Source of the DNA: an uncultured Roseburia sp.
GTDB lineage: Bacteria; Bacillota; Clostridia; Lachnospirales; Lachnospiraceae
DNA: 64,000 nt
Direction of reading: 5' to 3'
Assembly: GCA_947649645.1 (NCBI GenBank)
Contig: CANSSP010000001.1
Coordinates: 124,001-188,000 of the forward strand
This document shows positions 19,199-28,287 of this stretch, in pieces. Position numbers and translations under genes: made by a program. Below the pieces are notes generated by a model. The model saw nothing but the letters and a program-made list of their open reading frames with translations, was not told where the DNA came from and ran no database searches. Numbering within the stretch: position 1 is the stretch's first letter; each line of letters starts with the position of its first letter.

Positions 19199-22100
19199 AT
19201 GTCAGATAAAAAGTCATCTGATTTAAAGTTAAAAATACAGGCGGCACTGGATCGTGTAAAATCATATGCCAATATAAAAAAAGATTTAAAGGCTCTGGAG
19301 CCTGGGCTGAAAATAAAGATAAAGGCCATTCTCGACAAGGCAGGTATCCGGAAAGAGGTAAACAAGGGGCTGAGACTGACGTCCAGAGTCAAAATAAACG
19401 CCGATACGTCGCAGGCTGACAGGGAAATCGCAAGACTTGGCAATCGGGAATCACAGCCGAAGATCACGCCTGTCGTGGATGATACAAAGGCAAGAGCTAA
19501 TCTTGCAGAAACAGAGAGCAGGACGAAGGCTATTTTTAATCGGTTCGCAAAAAGCGCGGTCGGCGTCAACCTTATCCGCATGAGCGTGCAGAAGGTGATT
19601 CAGTCCATAGGCGAAGCGATTGCATGGATCAGGGAGATGAATACCATAAAGGCGGAAATGAAAATAACTTCCGGTGCTTCTGATCCGGATGCAGACGCCA
19701 TGATGAGCTCCTATAACAGAATGGCAGGACAGCTCGGCGTCACGACAAAATCTGTTTCAGAGACCGCCACAGAGCTGCTGCGGCTGGGGGAAAGCGCAGT
19801 ATCCGCAGATGAAATGATAAAAAGCTCGCAGGTGCTTTCGCGGATCGGAATGATTGAGAATGCCGACGCGGTAAACTATCTCGTCTCCTGCCTGAGGGGA
19901 TACAGGATGGGGGCGGAAGAAGCGATGACGGTTGTAAATAAGCTTTCGGCCGTGGATCTGGAAGCGGCGGTCAGTGCGGGAGAGCTTGCCGAAGCGATGG
20001 CGCGCTGCAGTCCGCCTGCGGTCAGCGCGGGCACATCGATGGACCGGCTGGTCGGATATCTTGCGGCGGTCGGGGAAAATTCCGAAGAGTCAATGTCTGT
20101 GGTCGGCAATGCCTTCAGTGCCATTTATGATCGTATGAACAATATTAAGGCGGGAAAGCTTATCGACGATAAAACAGGCGAATCACTGGCCGAAACAGAA
20201 GAAGATCTGAATAAACTGGGGATACGGCTGCGCAACAGCGCTAATTTATACAAAGATTTTGATAATGTGCTGGATGAGGTGAGTCAGAAATGGGATAAGT
20301 ATACCGAGGCACAGAAGAATGAGATTTCCATAATGATGGCAGGAAATCCACAGAGAGAGCAGTTTTTAACTCTGATGAACCATTATTCGGCGGCAATGGA
20401 TTATGCCGGGGCGGCCTCCGTTTCCGCCGGTCTGGCCATGGAACGTTATGGGAGTTATCAGAATTCGATCGAGGCGAAGTCGAATGAACTTACGGCGGCG
20501 CTGGAATCATTGTCGATCAATATGATTTCGGAGGAGTCATACGCTGGTATTGTGAAAGCCGTCACGGGACTGGTGCAGTTTCTGGATAAAACAAATCTGC
20601 TGAAAGATTCCCTGTCGGGGCTTGCGGCAATGCAGATATCCAGGATTTTTGCGTCTATGGGCGCCGATATCATCACTGCGGTGAAAAGTACATCGCAGCT
20701 TACGGCGGCCATGGCGTTGTTTGGAAAAGGAAACAGCAGGGAAAATTTAGAAAATATCGGAAGAGCATGTACTGGTCTGTCAGACCAGCAGCTGAAGCTG
20801 GTATTGTCCACAAAAGGACTGGATACACAGCAGAGGCTTCTTATTTTATCCGGTATGGGAGTGCAGGAGGAGCAAAGAAAACAAAAACTGGAGACACTGG
20901 GACTTTCAGACGCGCAGAAACAGGCTGAGAAGGGAGCTTTTTCTCTTAGAGGCGCGCTCAGGGCGGCCTGGATTTCAAATCCGATCGGGGTTATCACAAC
21001 AGGAATCGGAATGGCGGTATCTGCCTTTTCCATGGCGGTATCATGGTATAAGCGAAAGCAGGAAGAAGCGGCACGGGCTCTTGACGATGCTGTTTCCGAA
21101 TACGATTCTGCAAAATCCAGTCTGGAGAGCATTAATTCCCAGCTTGCGGAGCATGGAAAGAGGCTGGATGAGCTAAAACGCAAGGAAAAACTGACTTATG
21201 CGGAAAAAGGAGAACTTGAGGATTTAAAGGCGATTACAAGAGAGCTCAGGATTCAGCAGAGTATTGAGCAACGACGTGTCAGAAACGATTCCAGGGAAGT
21301 AGCGCAGAAGGCAGTAGAGCTATTTGAGAAAGAATATGAAACAGATGGTATTTCCGAGTCTGATATTTCTGAAAAACAGGCGTATATGAGTGCGACAGGG
21401 AATATGGGGGCGGAAGGAGAAAAAGATGTAGTTTCTAATATAGCTGCTTATTTGCACTGGCAGGGATTGCTCAGCGAAGCGCAGGAGAAGTATCATAAAG
21501 CAATAGATGCCGGGGACGACGTTACCTGGATTGAGCGTGATATACAAAAGTATATGGAGCTGGCGGACAGCTATGGCGTGAAACTTGACAATAACATTAT
21601 TGATCTGCAGGAAATGCGCCTTATGCTGGAGAATGAATACAGGCAGGCGATAAAGAAGCGGGATGAAAACAATGTGGCTGCGCCAGATGACAGGAAAATA
21701 ATCGATACATATGAGTCGATTTACGATATGCTCAGAATCCTGTATGATTATACGAATCAGAATGAGTGGAATGCACTGGCGATTGAAGATATCCTTAATA
21801 CGGAGGGAATTGAAAAAACAGAGGAAGAACTGTTTGCGATGATGGAGGCAGGTGAGCTCACTGCGGAAAAGCTTGCAGGTTTTAAGAACCTTTATGCAGC
21901 CATAGAAGACAGCAGGCTGTTTTTAGACAGTGATACTGATACGCTGGAAGAAGCATTTATTGAGGAAATGAAGCGTCGCGCAGATGCAATAAAGACGATA
22001 AATGGAGATTTTCAGATGCCGCCGCCATCGATTTCAGATACGGTGACGCAGTTTGATGCGCTGAAAGAGAAAATGGATGTACTGAAGCAGTCGTATACAA

Positions 22101-25100
22101 AGCTTTCTGACGAAGGTACCGGCATCGGTCTGGAGGATTTCGGATCCATCAATGAAGCGTTCGGGGAAATGGATCATATTGACGATTATATCCTTCGCCT
22201 TCAGGAAGCGGGGCAGAATACAGAGGCGGTAACAGAAGTTACAGACGCGCTTTTGTCAGCTTATATCAATTACATCGGAATACTGGATACGGTAAATGAA
22301 CAGAATGCCGCGCTGATTGCGCAGGGATTGACAGAGCTTGGCATTGAAGATGCACAGAGTATTGTCATGCAGCAGCTTGCCGTGTCAAGGGAGCTTGCTG
22401 TACAAAAGACTTTTGCGCTTGCAGATGCCACGACACAGGAGATTATCGCGCTGGCCAGTGAAGGAGCTGTCTCTGACGCGGCATCTGGTTATATTCTTCG
22501 GTATGCCCTGCAAAAAGAACTTGCGAACGGTGTTACGCTTACGACAGACGGTGACATTGAAAACATAAAACTGCTCGTGGAAATGCTGGGTGGGTCGACA
22601 GACGCTCTCCTTCGTTTTCAGGCGGCCAGGAGTGGGAGGCCGATAGAGGTAAAAAATCCGCATGACAAAAAGATCCATACGGGAAATAACAAGACCTACA
22701 TTGAGGGCCAGTACGATGATGAGACTTTCAGAAAGGAAGCGCAGGAAGAAATTGACGATGTACTCAGCCGTTACGGGGGAAGAATGCAGAATAGTACCGG
22801 AAAGGCCGGTACAAAAGAGACGGGCCCGGGCCGAAAATCTGGTACGGAGTCCGGACAAAAACAGGCAAAGCAGACTTATAACTGGATTGATCGTCTTCTT
22901 GAGACGATTTCCGAAAAGACAAAGCTGATTGCAGATGCTTTTTCACGCACTTTTTCTATTGGTTCCGCACAGGAAAAATATGCTCAATATCTTATGCAGA
23001 TTGAAAGCGCAATCAATGCAGACTGCCAGGCGATTGCGATCTATCAGCAGAAACTGGACGCCATCGGCCTGTCCTATGAGTGGATTGTCAAAATCCAGAC
23101 CGGCGCATTGTCCATCGATGATGTGACGGATGAGAATCTGAAAAATCAGATTTCACAATATCAGCAGTGGTATACAAAGATGGAAGCATGTTACGACAAT
23201 GTCCGCCTGCTCGAAGAAGAACGATTAAAAGCACAGGCAGAATACGCCGACAAAGTGGTGGCGTCTCACGACAGAGAGATTAATGCCATTCAGCGGGGAA
23301 TCGACAGGCAGGCTGCATTTTCAGATCTTCAGAAATCTTTTGCAGGTTTTGCATCTGCGGGCAGGCTGAACGTACAGCTTGACCAGACGGCGCTCCGGAT
23401 TGATATGGCTGAAAAGCAGAACCGGGCGCTGCAGGAGCTTATCCGCACAACGACTTATGGAAGTGACGCGTGGAAAACGTACAATGACCGGATTGAGGAA
23501 AATAAAAAGAGTCTTCTTGATCTGGCACAGAATCTTGCTGATCTTGCCAGACAGCTTTCGAATCTCCCGATTGAAAAATACGAGGCATTTCTTCAGAAGC
23601 TGGACGCGAAAAAAGAGCTGTATGATCTAAAGCTTGATAATTCTCACAGTTATGGCCAGCAGAAGAGAATCCTCGACAGGCAGATGGAGCTGACGGTAAA
23701 AGGCAATGCAAAAGCGCAGCAGACGGCAGATAAAACGCAGAAAAGCCTGTCCGCTGCAGGAAAAGGATTCTCACAGGCATGGGAAACGGATCGCAGGAAT
23801 GCCGCGCCCGGGCAGGAAGCAGCTATTGACAAATACTATGATGAGATCAGAAAGTACATAAAGTCAGGTAAGGTAATACCTGCGACCATTATCGCAAGGC
23901 TGTCGGAAGCCGGGCATGGCGCGCTCGCCAATGCAGCAGTCCGGTATAACGCTGCATTGACGGCGAATGAGACGGCACAGGCAACGGCAAGGCTGATGGC
24001 ACAGACTACGCTGAGGGAGCTTGCAGAGACTGCGCGGCAGAAGGCGAAAATTCCGGCGGACCGCTATAACGCCTATCTGGATAGAAATGAAACGAAAAAC
24101 GGGCTCTATGGAGCAAAACTTGACAATGCCATATCTGCGAAGAAGCAGAACAGCATAATCCGTAAACAGATGTCCCTCGTCTCAAAAAATAATGCCAGGG
24201 CACAACAGACTGCAGAAGACACGGCCGAAAATCTTTCTTCTGCAAAGGACGCCTTCCGTGGTGCGAAAAAAAGAGATTCCGGGGGAAAGAATAAAAAGCA
24301 GAAGAAAAAGATCAGTTCCATTTATAAAAAGATACAAAGTTATATAAAAGCAAAGAAAGAAATTCCGTCTTCCCTTATCACAAAGCTTGCCGAGGAAAAT
24401 TATGCTTCCCTGTATCAGGCTGCTGTGAATTATAATGCCGCACTGGCTGCAGACATGACTGCACAGCAGACGGCCGCGCTTTCCGCTGAGACAGCGAAAA
24501 AAGAAATCGCTGAACTGGCAAAATCAAAATTTGATAATATTCAGAACGAATATGAGAGGAAGCAGAGTGCAATGGACAGCAAGGCCGGCATTCTCTCGGC
24601 AAAGATGGATCTGACAACGGCAAAAGGATACCTTGAGAGTAAAAACTGGTACAGCAGCCTCTCGGAATATGAGCAGAAAAACAATCAGACGCTGTCACAG
24701 GAACTGCAAAAGTTAAAGGCAGATCTTGACGCGTCGCTTAAGAGCGGAGAGATTGAAAAATACTCTGAAGAATGGTGGGAGATGACGGACTCCATTAACG
24801 CTGTGACAGAAGCGCTGGCAAAATCGGATGTGACATTACAGGAATATAGGAACAGTCTGCGGCAGGCGGAATCGGATATATTTGCCTGTATACAAAGACA
24901 GATTTCGCGTCTTACGGCAGAGTCGGATTTCTTTATTGATGCGATGGCGGAGAGGGTGCTCAAAGATGATGGCGGGCTGAATAACTATGGACTCACAGCC
25001 GCGGGACTGCATTATCAGAATTATGACACTTATCTGAAACAGGCGGAGGATTATGCGGCGGAAATCCGGCGTATAAACGCCCTGCTTGCTGAAAATCCGT

Positions 25101-26566
25101 ATGATACAAATCTGATGGCGCTTATGGAGCAATATCAGGATGCACAGAGGGAATGTATCCGGAACGCACAGGCTGAGAAGAAAGCCATTGCCGACCTTGT
25201 GAGGGAAGGATATGAGTCGCTGACCGAATCGCTGCAGAAAGCGGTTCATAAATATAAGGAATTGCTGCAGAATGCGAAAAATGCACATGATTACCAGGAG
25301 CAGATAGAGGAACAGGCAGACCATATTGCTTCTTTGCAGAAGCAGCTTACGGCTTATTCTGGTATGACGGGAAATGAAGAGACGGCGGCAAAAATACAGA
25401 CGCTGAACAAAGAACTTGCAGATGCGCAGAAGAATATGCAGGAAACGATGTATGACAGATATATTTCAGACACACAGGATGCACTTGACGGCATGCTTGC
25501 CGGACTGGAAACGTTTGTCAGTGAGCTATATAATAATCTGGAAGAACTTTTCAGAGAGGGTGTGGAAGCCATTACAGGAAACACAGATCTGATCAACGAT
25601 ACGTTAGTCCGGCTTTCGGGAGAGTATGGTATTACTCTTTCCGATGCCATCCGCGCTGCCTGGAACGAAAATTACTATAATCCGGAGAATGGCTTTGCAC
25701 TTATCCTTGGCAGAATGGATGCACTCATCGCGGCGTCTGATGCACAGTCAGCGCAGGCAGCGGCCGGCACGCAGACCGCACAGGAGAGACCGTCTCCATC
25801 CGATCCTGCTTCATCTCCGTCGGAAAAGGCGATGTTTAAGGAAAAAGAGCAGGGTCAGGGAGATGTGAGCGGCCGGCAGTCAAAAACAGCCGAGGGAACA
25901 CTGACCTCCGCAGCAGGACAGAAAAAAAGAGCAGAAGAGTTTATCCGTGCAAATGTAAAAAAGCCGGAAAAGGCTTATGAGAAGTATTCCGATGTCAACA
26001 GGGTAATATGGGATAATAAGGCAGAAATATATCCCGGAAGCGGGAAGACATTGCGGCTGGAAGACATGAAAAAGCTTGCCGGAATACTTGGTATTTCATA
26101 TAACAATGCGGGCAGAAACGGAAATCTGTACAAAAAGCTAAAGGCAGTCGGGGTAAAAGGATTTGCATCCGGCGGAATCGGAGAGGTCGTAAAGACATCC
26201 GGCGAAGACGGACTGGCGCTTGTACGGAATAAAGAAGGGTTTGTAAAACCAGAGGATGTCGAGTACATAAAGAAACTTATGAATGTAATCCCGGATATGG
26301 AGAAGTTTGTAAAGGTGGCGACGCCGGATTACAGCCGTTTTGTAACTTCCGATATAAGACAGAGCGTGGGTGACGTACATCTTAATCTGGGGGGAATTAC
26401 CATGAATGGAGTAAACGATCCGCAGACGTTTGGCAGACAGCTCCGCGAAGAAATATGCAGAAGCAACGGAAAAACGGCGAACTGTATATCGGAAGTTGTG
26501 GCCACGAAACTGCTTTATGGACCGGATACGTCCGGCGTAGGCGGTGCAAGAAGGTATCTGCATTAG
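19199..26566 (+). CDS. Orphan phage tail tape-measure-like protein, 2455 aa
   Basis: One intact frame after AAAGGAGGAAGCTG-ATG. Residues 1-115 are basic and helical; about 150-470 match the TP901 tape-measure core (AEMKITSGA, SVSETATELLRLGES, IMMAGNPQREQFLTLM); about 588-618 form a hydrophobic segment (NPIGVITTGIGMAV) typical of tape-measure proteins; the middle is coiled coil; residues 1455 to about 1800 carry tandem 162-residue repeats; the C-terminus has the usual ASGGIGE...GLALVRNKEGFVKPEDV and DPQTFGRQLREEI. In siphophages such proteins set tail length and reach the host membrane at DNA entry. No capsid, tail, portal, lysis or integrase gene is nearby, and the gene has its own promoter and terminator. 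Family identity is strong; its role without a phage is unknown. Confidence 0.88.
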   Translation: MSDKKSSDLKLKIQAALDRVKSYANIKKDLKALEPGLKIKIKAILDKAGIRKEVNKGLRLTSRVKINADTSQADREIARLGNRESQPKITPVVDDTKARANLAETESRTKAIFNRFAKSAVGVNLIRMSVQKVIQSIGEAIAWIREMNTIKAEMKITSGASDPDADAMMSSYNRMAGQLGVTTKSVSETATELLRLGESAVSADEMIKSSQVLSRIGMIENADAVNYLVSCLRGYRMGAEEAMTVVNKLSAVDLEAAVSAGELAEAMARCSPPAVSAGTSMDRLVGYLAAVGENSEESMSVVGNAFSAIYDRMNNIKAGKLIDDKTGESLAETEEDLNKLGIRLRNSANLYKDFDNVLDEVSQKWDKYTEAQKNEISIMMAGNPQREQFLTLMNHYSAAMDYAGAASVSAGLAMERYGSYQNSIEAKSNELTAALESLSINMISEESYAGIVKAVTGLVQFLDKTNLLKDSLSGLAAMQISRIFASMGADIITAVKSTSQLTAAMALFGKGNSRENLENIGRACTGLSDQQLKLVLSTKGLDTQQRLLILSGMGVQEEQRKQKLETLGLSDAQKQAEKGAFSLRGALRAAWISNPIGVITTGIGMAVSAFSMAVSWYKRKQEEAARALDDAVSEYDSAKSSLESINSQLAEHGKRLDELKRKEKLTYAEKGELEDLKAITRELRIQQSIEQRRVRNDSREVAQKAVELFEKEYETDGISESDISEKQAYMSATGNMGAEGEKDVVSNIAAYLHWQGLLSEAQEKYHKAIDAGDDVTWIERDIQKYMELADSYGVKLDNNIIDLQEMRLMLENEYRQAIKKRDENNVAAPDDRKIIDTYESIYDMLRILYDYTNQNEWNALAIEDILNTEGIEKTEEELFAMMEAGELTAEKLAGFKNLYAAIEDSRLFLDSDTDTLEEAFIEEMKRRADAIKTINGDFQMPPPSISDTVTQFDALKEKMDVLKQSYTKLSDEGTGIGLEDFGSINEAFGEMDHIDDYILRLQEAGQNTEAVTEVTDALLSAYINYIGILDTVNEQNAALIAQGLTELGIEDAQSIVMQQLAVSRELAVQKTFALADATTQEIIALASEGAVSDAASGYILRYALQKELANGVTLTTDGDIENIKLLVEMLGGSTDALLRFQAARSGRPIEVKNPHDKKIHTGNNKTYIEGQYDDETFRKEAQEEIDDVLSRYGGRMQNSTGKAGTKETGPGRKSGTESGQKQAKQTYNWIDRLLETISEKTKLIADAFSRTFSIGSAQEKYAQYLMQIESAINADCQAIAIYQQKLDAIGLSYEWIVKIQTGALSIDDVTDENLKNQISQYQQWYTKMEACYDNVRLLEEERLKAQAEYADKVVASHDREINAIQRGIDRQAAFSDLQKSFAGFASAGRLNVQLDQTALRIDMAEKQNRALQELIRTTTYGSDAWKTYNDRIEENKKSLLDLAQNLADLARQLSNLPIEKYEAFLQKLDAKKELYDLKLDNSHSYGQQKRILDRQMELTVKGNAKAQQTADKTQKSLSAAGKGFSQAWETDRRNAAPGQEAAIDKYYDEIRKYIKSGKVIPATIIARLSEAGHGALANAAVRYNAALTANETAQATARLMAQTTLRELAETARQKAKIPADRYNAYLDRNETKNGLYGAKLDNAISAKKQNSIIRKQMSLVSKNNARAQQTAEDTAENLSSAKDAFRGAKKRDSGGKNKKQKKKISSIYKKIQSYIKAKKEIPSSLITKLAEENYASLYQAAVNYNAALAADMTAQQTAALSAETAKKEIAELAKSKFDNIQNEYERKQSAMDSKAGILSAKMDLTTAKGYLESKNWYSSLSEYEQKNNQTLSQELQKLKADLDASLKSGEIEKYSEEWWEMTDSINAVTEALAKSDVTLQEYRNSLRQAESDIFACIQRQISRLTAESDFFIDAMAERVLKDDGGLNNYGLTAAGLHYQNYDTYLKQAEDYAAEIRRINALLAENPYDTNLMALMEQYQDAQRECIRNAQAEKKAIADLVREGYESLTESLQKAVHKYKELLQNAKNAHDYQEQIEEQADHIASLQKQLTAYSGMTGNEETAAKIQTLNKELADAQKNMQETMYDRYISDTQDALDGMLAGLETFVSELYNNLEELFREGVEAITGNTDLINDTLVRLSGEYGITLSDAIRAAWNENYYNPENGFALILGRMDALIAASDAQSAQAAAGTQTAQERPSPSDPASSPSEKAMFKEKEQGQGDVSGRQSKTAEGTLTSAAGQKKRAEEFIRANVKKPEKAYEKYSDVNRVIWDNKAEIYPGSGKTLRLEDMKKLAGILGISYNNAGRNGNLYKKLKAVGVKGFASGGIGEVVKTSGEDGLALVRNKEGFVKPEDVEYIKKLMNVIPDMEKFVKVATPDYSRFVTSDIRQSVGDVHLNLGGITMNGVNDPQTFGRQLREEICRSNGKTANCISEVVATKLLYGPDTSGVGGARRYLH
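23561..24640 (+). repeat. Tandem 162-residue (486-nt) repeats inside the tape-measure gene
   Basis: Aligned tyrosines at residues 1461, about 1623 and 1785 mark three copies at an exact 162-residue period. Copies one and two share Y-x-A-(F/Y)-L near the start, LYxxKLDN, NA(K/R)AQQTA, a YI(K)-(S/A)-(G/K)K stretch, and VRYNAAL/VNYNAAL. The third is partial (EYERKQSAMDSKAGIL). Confidence 0.75.
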
Positions 26567-26589
26567 CGTCGTTGAAGGAAAATGCGGCG

Positions 26590-26622
26590 GAGAATCCTGC
26601 TTTTTGCAGGATTCTCTGTTTT
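26590..26622 (+). terminator. Terminator of the tape-measure gene
   Basis: GAGAATCCTGC and GCAGGATTCTC form a perfect 11-bp stem around TTTTT, followed by TGTTTT. Confidence 0.85.
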
Positions 26623-26629
26623 CATGAAA

Positions 26630-26878
26630 TCAGTTCTTATTTTTTTCATTTCTATTTACATTTCTGTCACATTCGTCCAGTTCTCTGATTGTTTTCTTTA
26701 TTCTTATTATGTCATCACTGGAAAAATCCTCATGGTATTCCATGATACCAAAAGGAAAGTTGCGAAAATCATCATAATCATATTTTTTTTTCTGTACGGA
26801 AGTTTTTCCAATTTTCCCGGATTCATTCATGGAATGATTTTTATCTTTGATCCATGTAAACAGATGTTTCCTTTTCAT
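26630..26878 (-). CDS. Small charged protein, 82 aa, divergent from the XRE gene
   Basis: From the ATG with GTGAGG upstream the protein is 82 aa, very rich in Lys, Asn and Asp (MKRKHLFTWIKDKNHS; YDYDDFRNFPFG; SDDIIRIKKTIREL) and lacks a membrane segment. I do not recognise the family. A promoter fits on the minus strand (TTGTGC, 17 nt, TATATT, within about 26908-26936) overlapped by the upstream operator-like repeat. It converges on the tape-measure terminator. Its link to that gene is by position only. Confidence 0.5.
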   Translation of the reverse strand: MKRKHLFTWIKDKNHSMNESGKIGKTSVQKKKYDYDDFRNFPFGIMEYHEDFSSDDIIRIKKTIRELDECDRNVNRNEKNKN

Positions 26879-26920
26879 GGTTTTCCTCACAAAAGGCATT
26901 TGCATCAATATATCATTCAT

Positions 26921-27001
26921 ACACTACGTGCACAACAGGTAATTTCTGGAAATGTGTATAATGATACACCATAACAGAAAAGGTATCCTGTACACTACGT
27001 G
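26921..27001. promoter_or_regulatory. Divergent control region with repeated operator-like sites
   Basis: ACACTACGTG occurs at 26921-26930 and again at 26991-27000; the second copy extends to the dyad ACAC-TAC-GTGT. A third dyad, GTGTA-N6-TACAC (26954-26969 area), surrounds a TATAAT (26957-26962) that would be the -10 of the XRE gene. The pattern suits autoregulation by the XRE protein encoded next (inference). Confidence 0.6.
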
Positions 27002-27018
27002 TGAAAGAAGGTATACAG

Positions 27019-27309
27019 ATGGTAAATATGGGACAGAAGATGAAGCGGCTCAGGAAAGAAAACGGGTTTACGCAGAAGCAGATCGCAGAGAGAATCGGAC
27101 TTGCTGTAAGTGCGGTATCTTCTTATGAATCGGGAGCGCGGTATCCATCCTATGAAGTACTTATAAAACTGGCACGGATATATCATGTATCGGCTGATTA
27201 CCTTCTGGGCATGACCGACGTGAGGAAGATAGATATGTCCGGACTTGAGGAAGATGAAATTGTGCTGGTTTCACAGTTGGTCGAAACGTTGCGGAAGAAA
27301 AAGAAGTAG
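27019..27309 (+). CDS. XRE-family transcriptional regulator
   Basis: A 96-aa helix-turn-helix protein: MGQKMKRLRKENGFTQKQIAERIGL, AVSSYESGARYPSYEVLIKLA, YHVSADYLLGMT is a complete Cro/CI-type HTH (about residues 4-66), followed by a short acidic and then lysine-rich tail. The ATG at 27019 has GAAGG eight bases upstream; a GTG at 27001 is within the operator and less likely. Probably represses its own and the divergent promoter. The 80-aa gene starts 13 nt after its stop. Confidence 0.88.
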   Translation: MVNMGQKMKRLRKENGFTQKQIAERIGLAVSAVSSYESGARYPSYEVLIKLARIYHVSADYLLGMTDVRKIDMSGLEEDEIVLVSQLVETLRKKKK

Positions 27310-27322
27310 AAATGGGATATTC

Positions 27323-27565
27323 ATGACGGCCAGTCCGTTGATGAAAGAAGAGCTGCGGAAATTAGACGAAATCACGGCACAGGCATGGTATATGACCGGG
27401 CGCAATATCTCTGCCCTTTCCGATTTATACGCCGACAAGGATAACAACCAGATAGAGATGGACAGGCTCATTGATTATCGACGGCACCTGCAAAACAAAA
27501 TACGCAGAGTCTTACCCGACGAAAAAAAGAAGCATCCAGGCTGCAATCATCCATTCAGATCATGA
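27323..27565 (+). CDS. Hypothetical 80-aa protein downstream of the XRE gene
   Basis: Starts ATG-ACG-GCC 13 nt after the regulator stop; the RBS is weak, and an ATG at 27341 is an alternative. The protein is helical and charged (KEELRKLDEITAQAWYMTG, IEMDRLIDYRRHLQNKIRR), with no membrane segment. I do not recognise it. It is probably the second gene of the XRE transcript. Confidence 0.45.
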   Translation: MTASPLMKEELRKLDEITAQAWYMTGRNISALSDLYADKDNNQIEMDRLIDYRRHLQNKIRRVLPDEKKKHPGCNHPFRS

Positions 27566-27702
27566 TTCACCGCATGGTCATTACATCACACAACAGCCAC
27601 ATCTGTACCATGCCACACAACGCCGTATTTTGTCCGGACAGACGCTGAAATACGAAAGTCTGTTGAATTTTTAAGGCTTTGCATCTTTTTAATTTATGCT
27701 GT

Positions 27703-27890
27703 TTATGGAATAAAGCCATGCAATATGCACAGCTTTTCTTTTTGGCTCTGTTTGTGAGCCGTTTTCATTTCGTCTGGTATATATTCCTGTATATCGCCGG
27801 GCTGGCAGTTCGGGTATTTGCACAATGCTTCGATAGTTCTGGTGTCTGTGAGCCCGTTTTCGCGTATCTTTTTCCATGTAGACTGACCCG
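27703..27890 (-). pseudogene. Remnant of a second XRE-type regulator
   Basis: The minus-strand frame reads STWKKIRENGLTDTRTIEALCKY and then NCQPGDIQEYIPDE, which matches the C-terminal half of short Cro/CI-type HTH proteins. The N-terminal ~35 residues expected for the domain are absent and replaced by unrelated residues, and there is no RBS. Probably a decayed fragment. Confidence 0.5.
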
Positions 27891-27940
27891 TTCGTTTTTT
27901 GCAAATGGAGCAGAATCGTGTAATCAAAGAAAAACGAAAC

Positions 27941-27980
27941 AAAAAAGCCGAAAACCCTCCAAAATCAGAGGACTCCGGCT
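27941..27980 (-). terminator. Terminator of tRNA-Thr
   Basis: On the minus strand AGCCG...CGGCT with an inner CCTC/GAGG helix, followed by six T. Confidence 0.75.
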
Positions 27981-27991
27981 ATTTCCAATAA

Positions 27992-28064
27992 AGCTGCTGA
28001 CGGGAATCGGACCCGTGACCTCCGCACTACCAATGCGACGCTCTACCGACTGAGCCACAGCAGC
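27992..28064 (-). tRNA. tRNA-Thr (anticodon GGT)
   Basis: Minus-strand cloverleaf: acceptor GCTGCTG/CAGCAGC, anticodon stem TCGCA/TGCGG with loop TTGGTAG (anticodon GGT), and T-loop TTCGATT-like GTCCGATTCCC. Discriminator T; CCA is not encoded. Confidence 0.95.
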
Positions 28065-28092
28065 ATCTGTGTGATTGTCTCAACACCTGTAT

Positions 28093-28121
28093 ATCATATA
28101 ATAAGACGCTGTAGTTGTCAA
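28093..28121 (-). promoter_or_regulatory. Promoter of tRNA-Thr
   Basis: On the minus strand TTGACA (28121-28116), 17 nt, TATGAT (28098-28093). Confidence 0.8.
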
Positions 28122-28150
28122 GAAAAAAATACAAAATTTATAAACGGAGG

Positions 28151-28216
28151 CACGTTGCGGCATCCGCCCTTTAAGAGGATGTTTTTCCATGGGCGGATGC
28201 ATGCGGCCATAACGTG
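28151..28216. other. Nested GC-rich inverted repeat
   Basis: GCATCCGCCC (28160-28169) and GGGCGGATGC (28191-28200) pair perfectly; an outer CACGTT (28151-28156) pairs with AACGTG (28211-28216). It lies between tRNA-Thr and the DUF4870-like gene. There is no T-run, so it is not a standard terminator. Confidence 0.5.
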
Positions 28217-28287
28217 CGCGCACGGTCAGCGCAGCGAATGCGGCGGACCTGTCCGGGCTGTTGCCGGCTGAGGCTTTTAAAGGCGTT

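Noticed and set aside
27679..28053. A 124-codon plus-strand frame
   Set aside because: It runs through the tRNA-Thr gene and its terminator on the opposite strand and has no RBS.
27992..28064. tRNA-Thr as attachment site of an integrated element carrying the tape-measure gene
   Set aside because: I found no second copy of the tRNA 3' end and no integrase, so there is no positive evidence.
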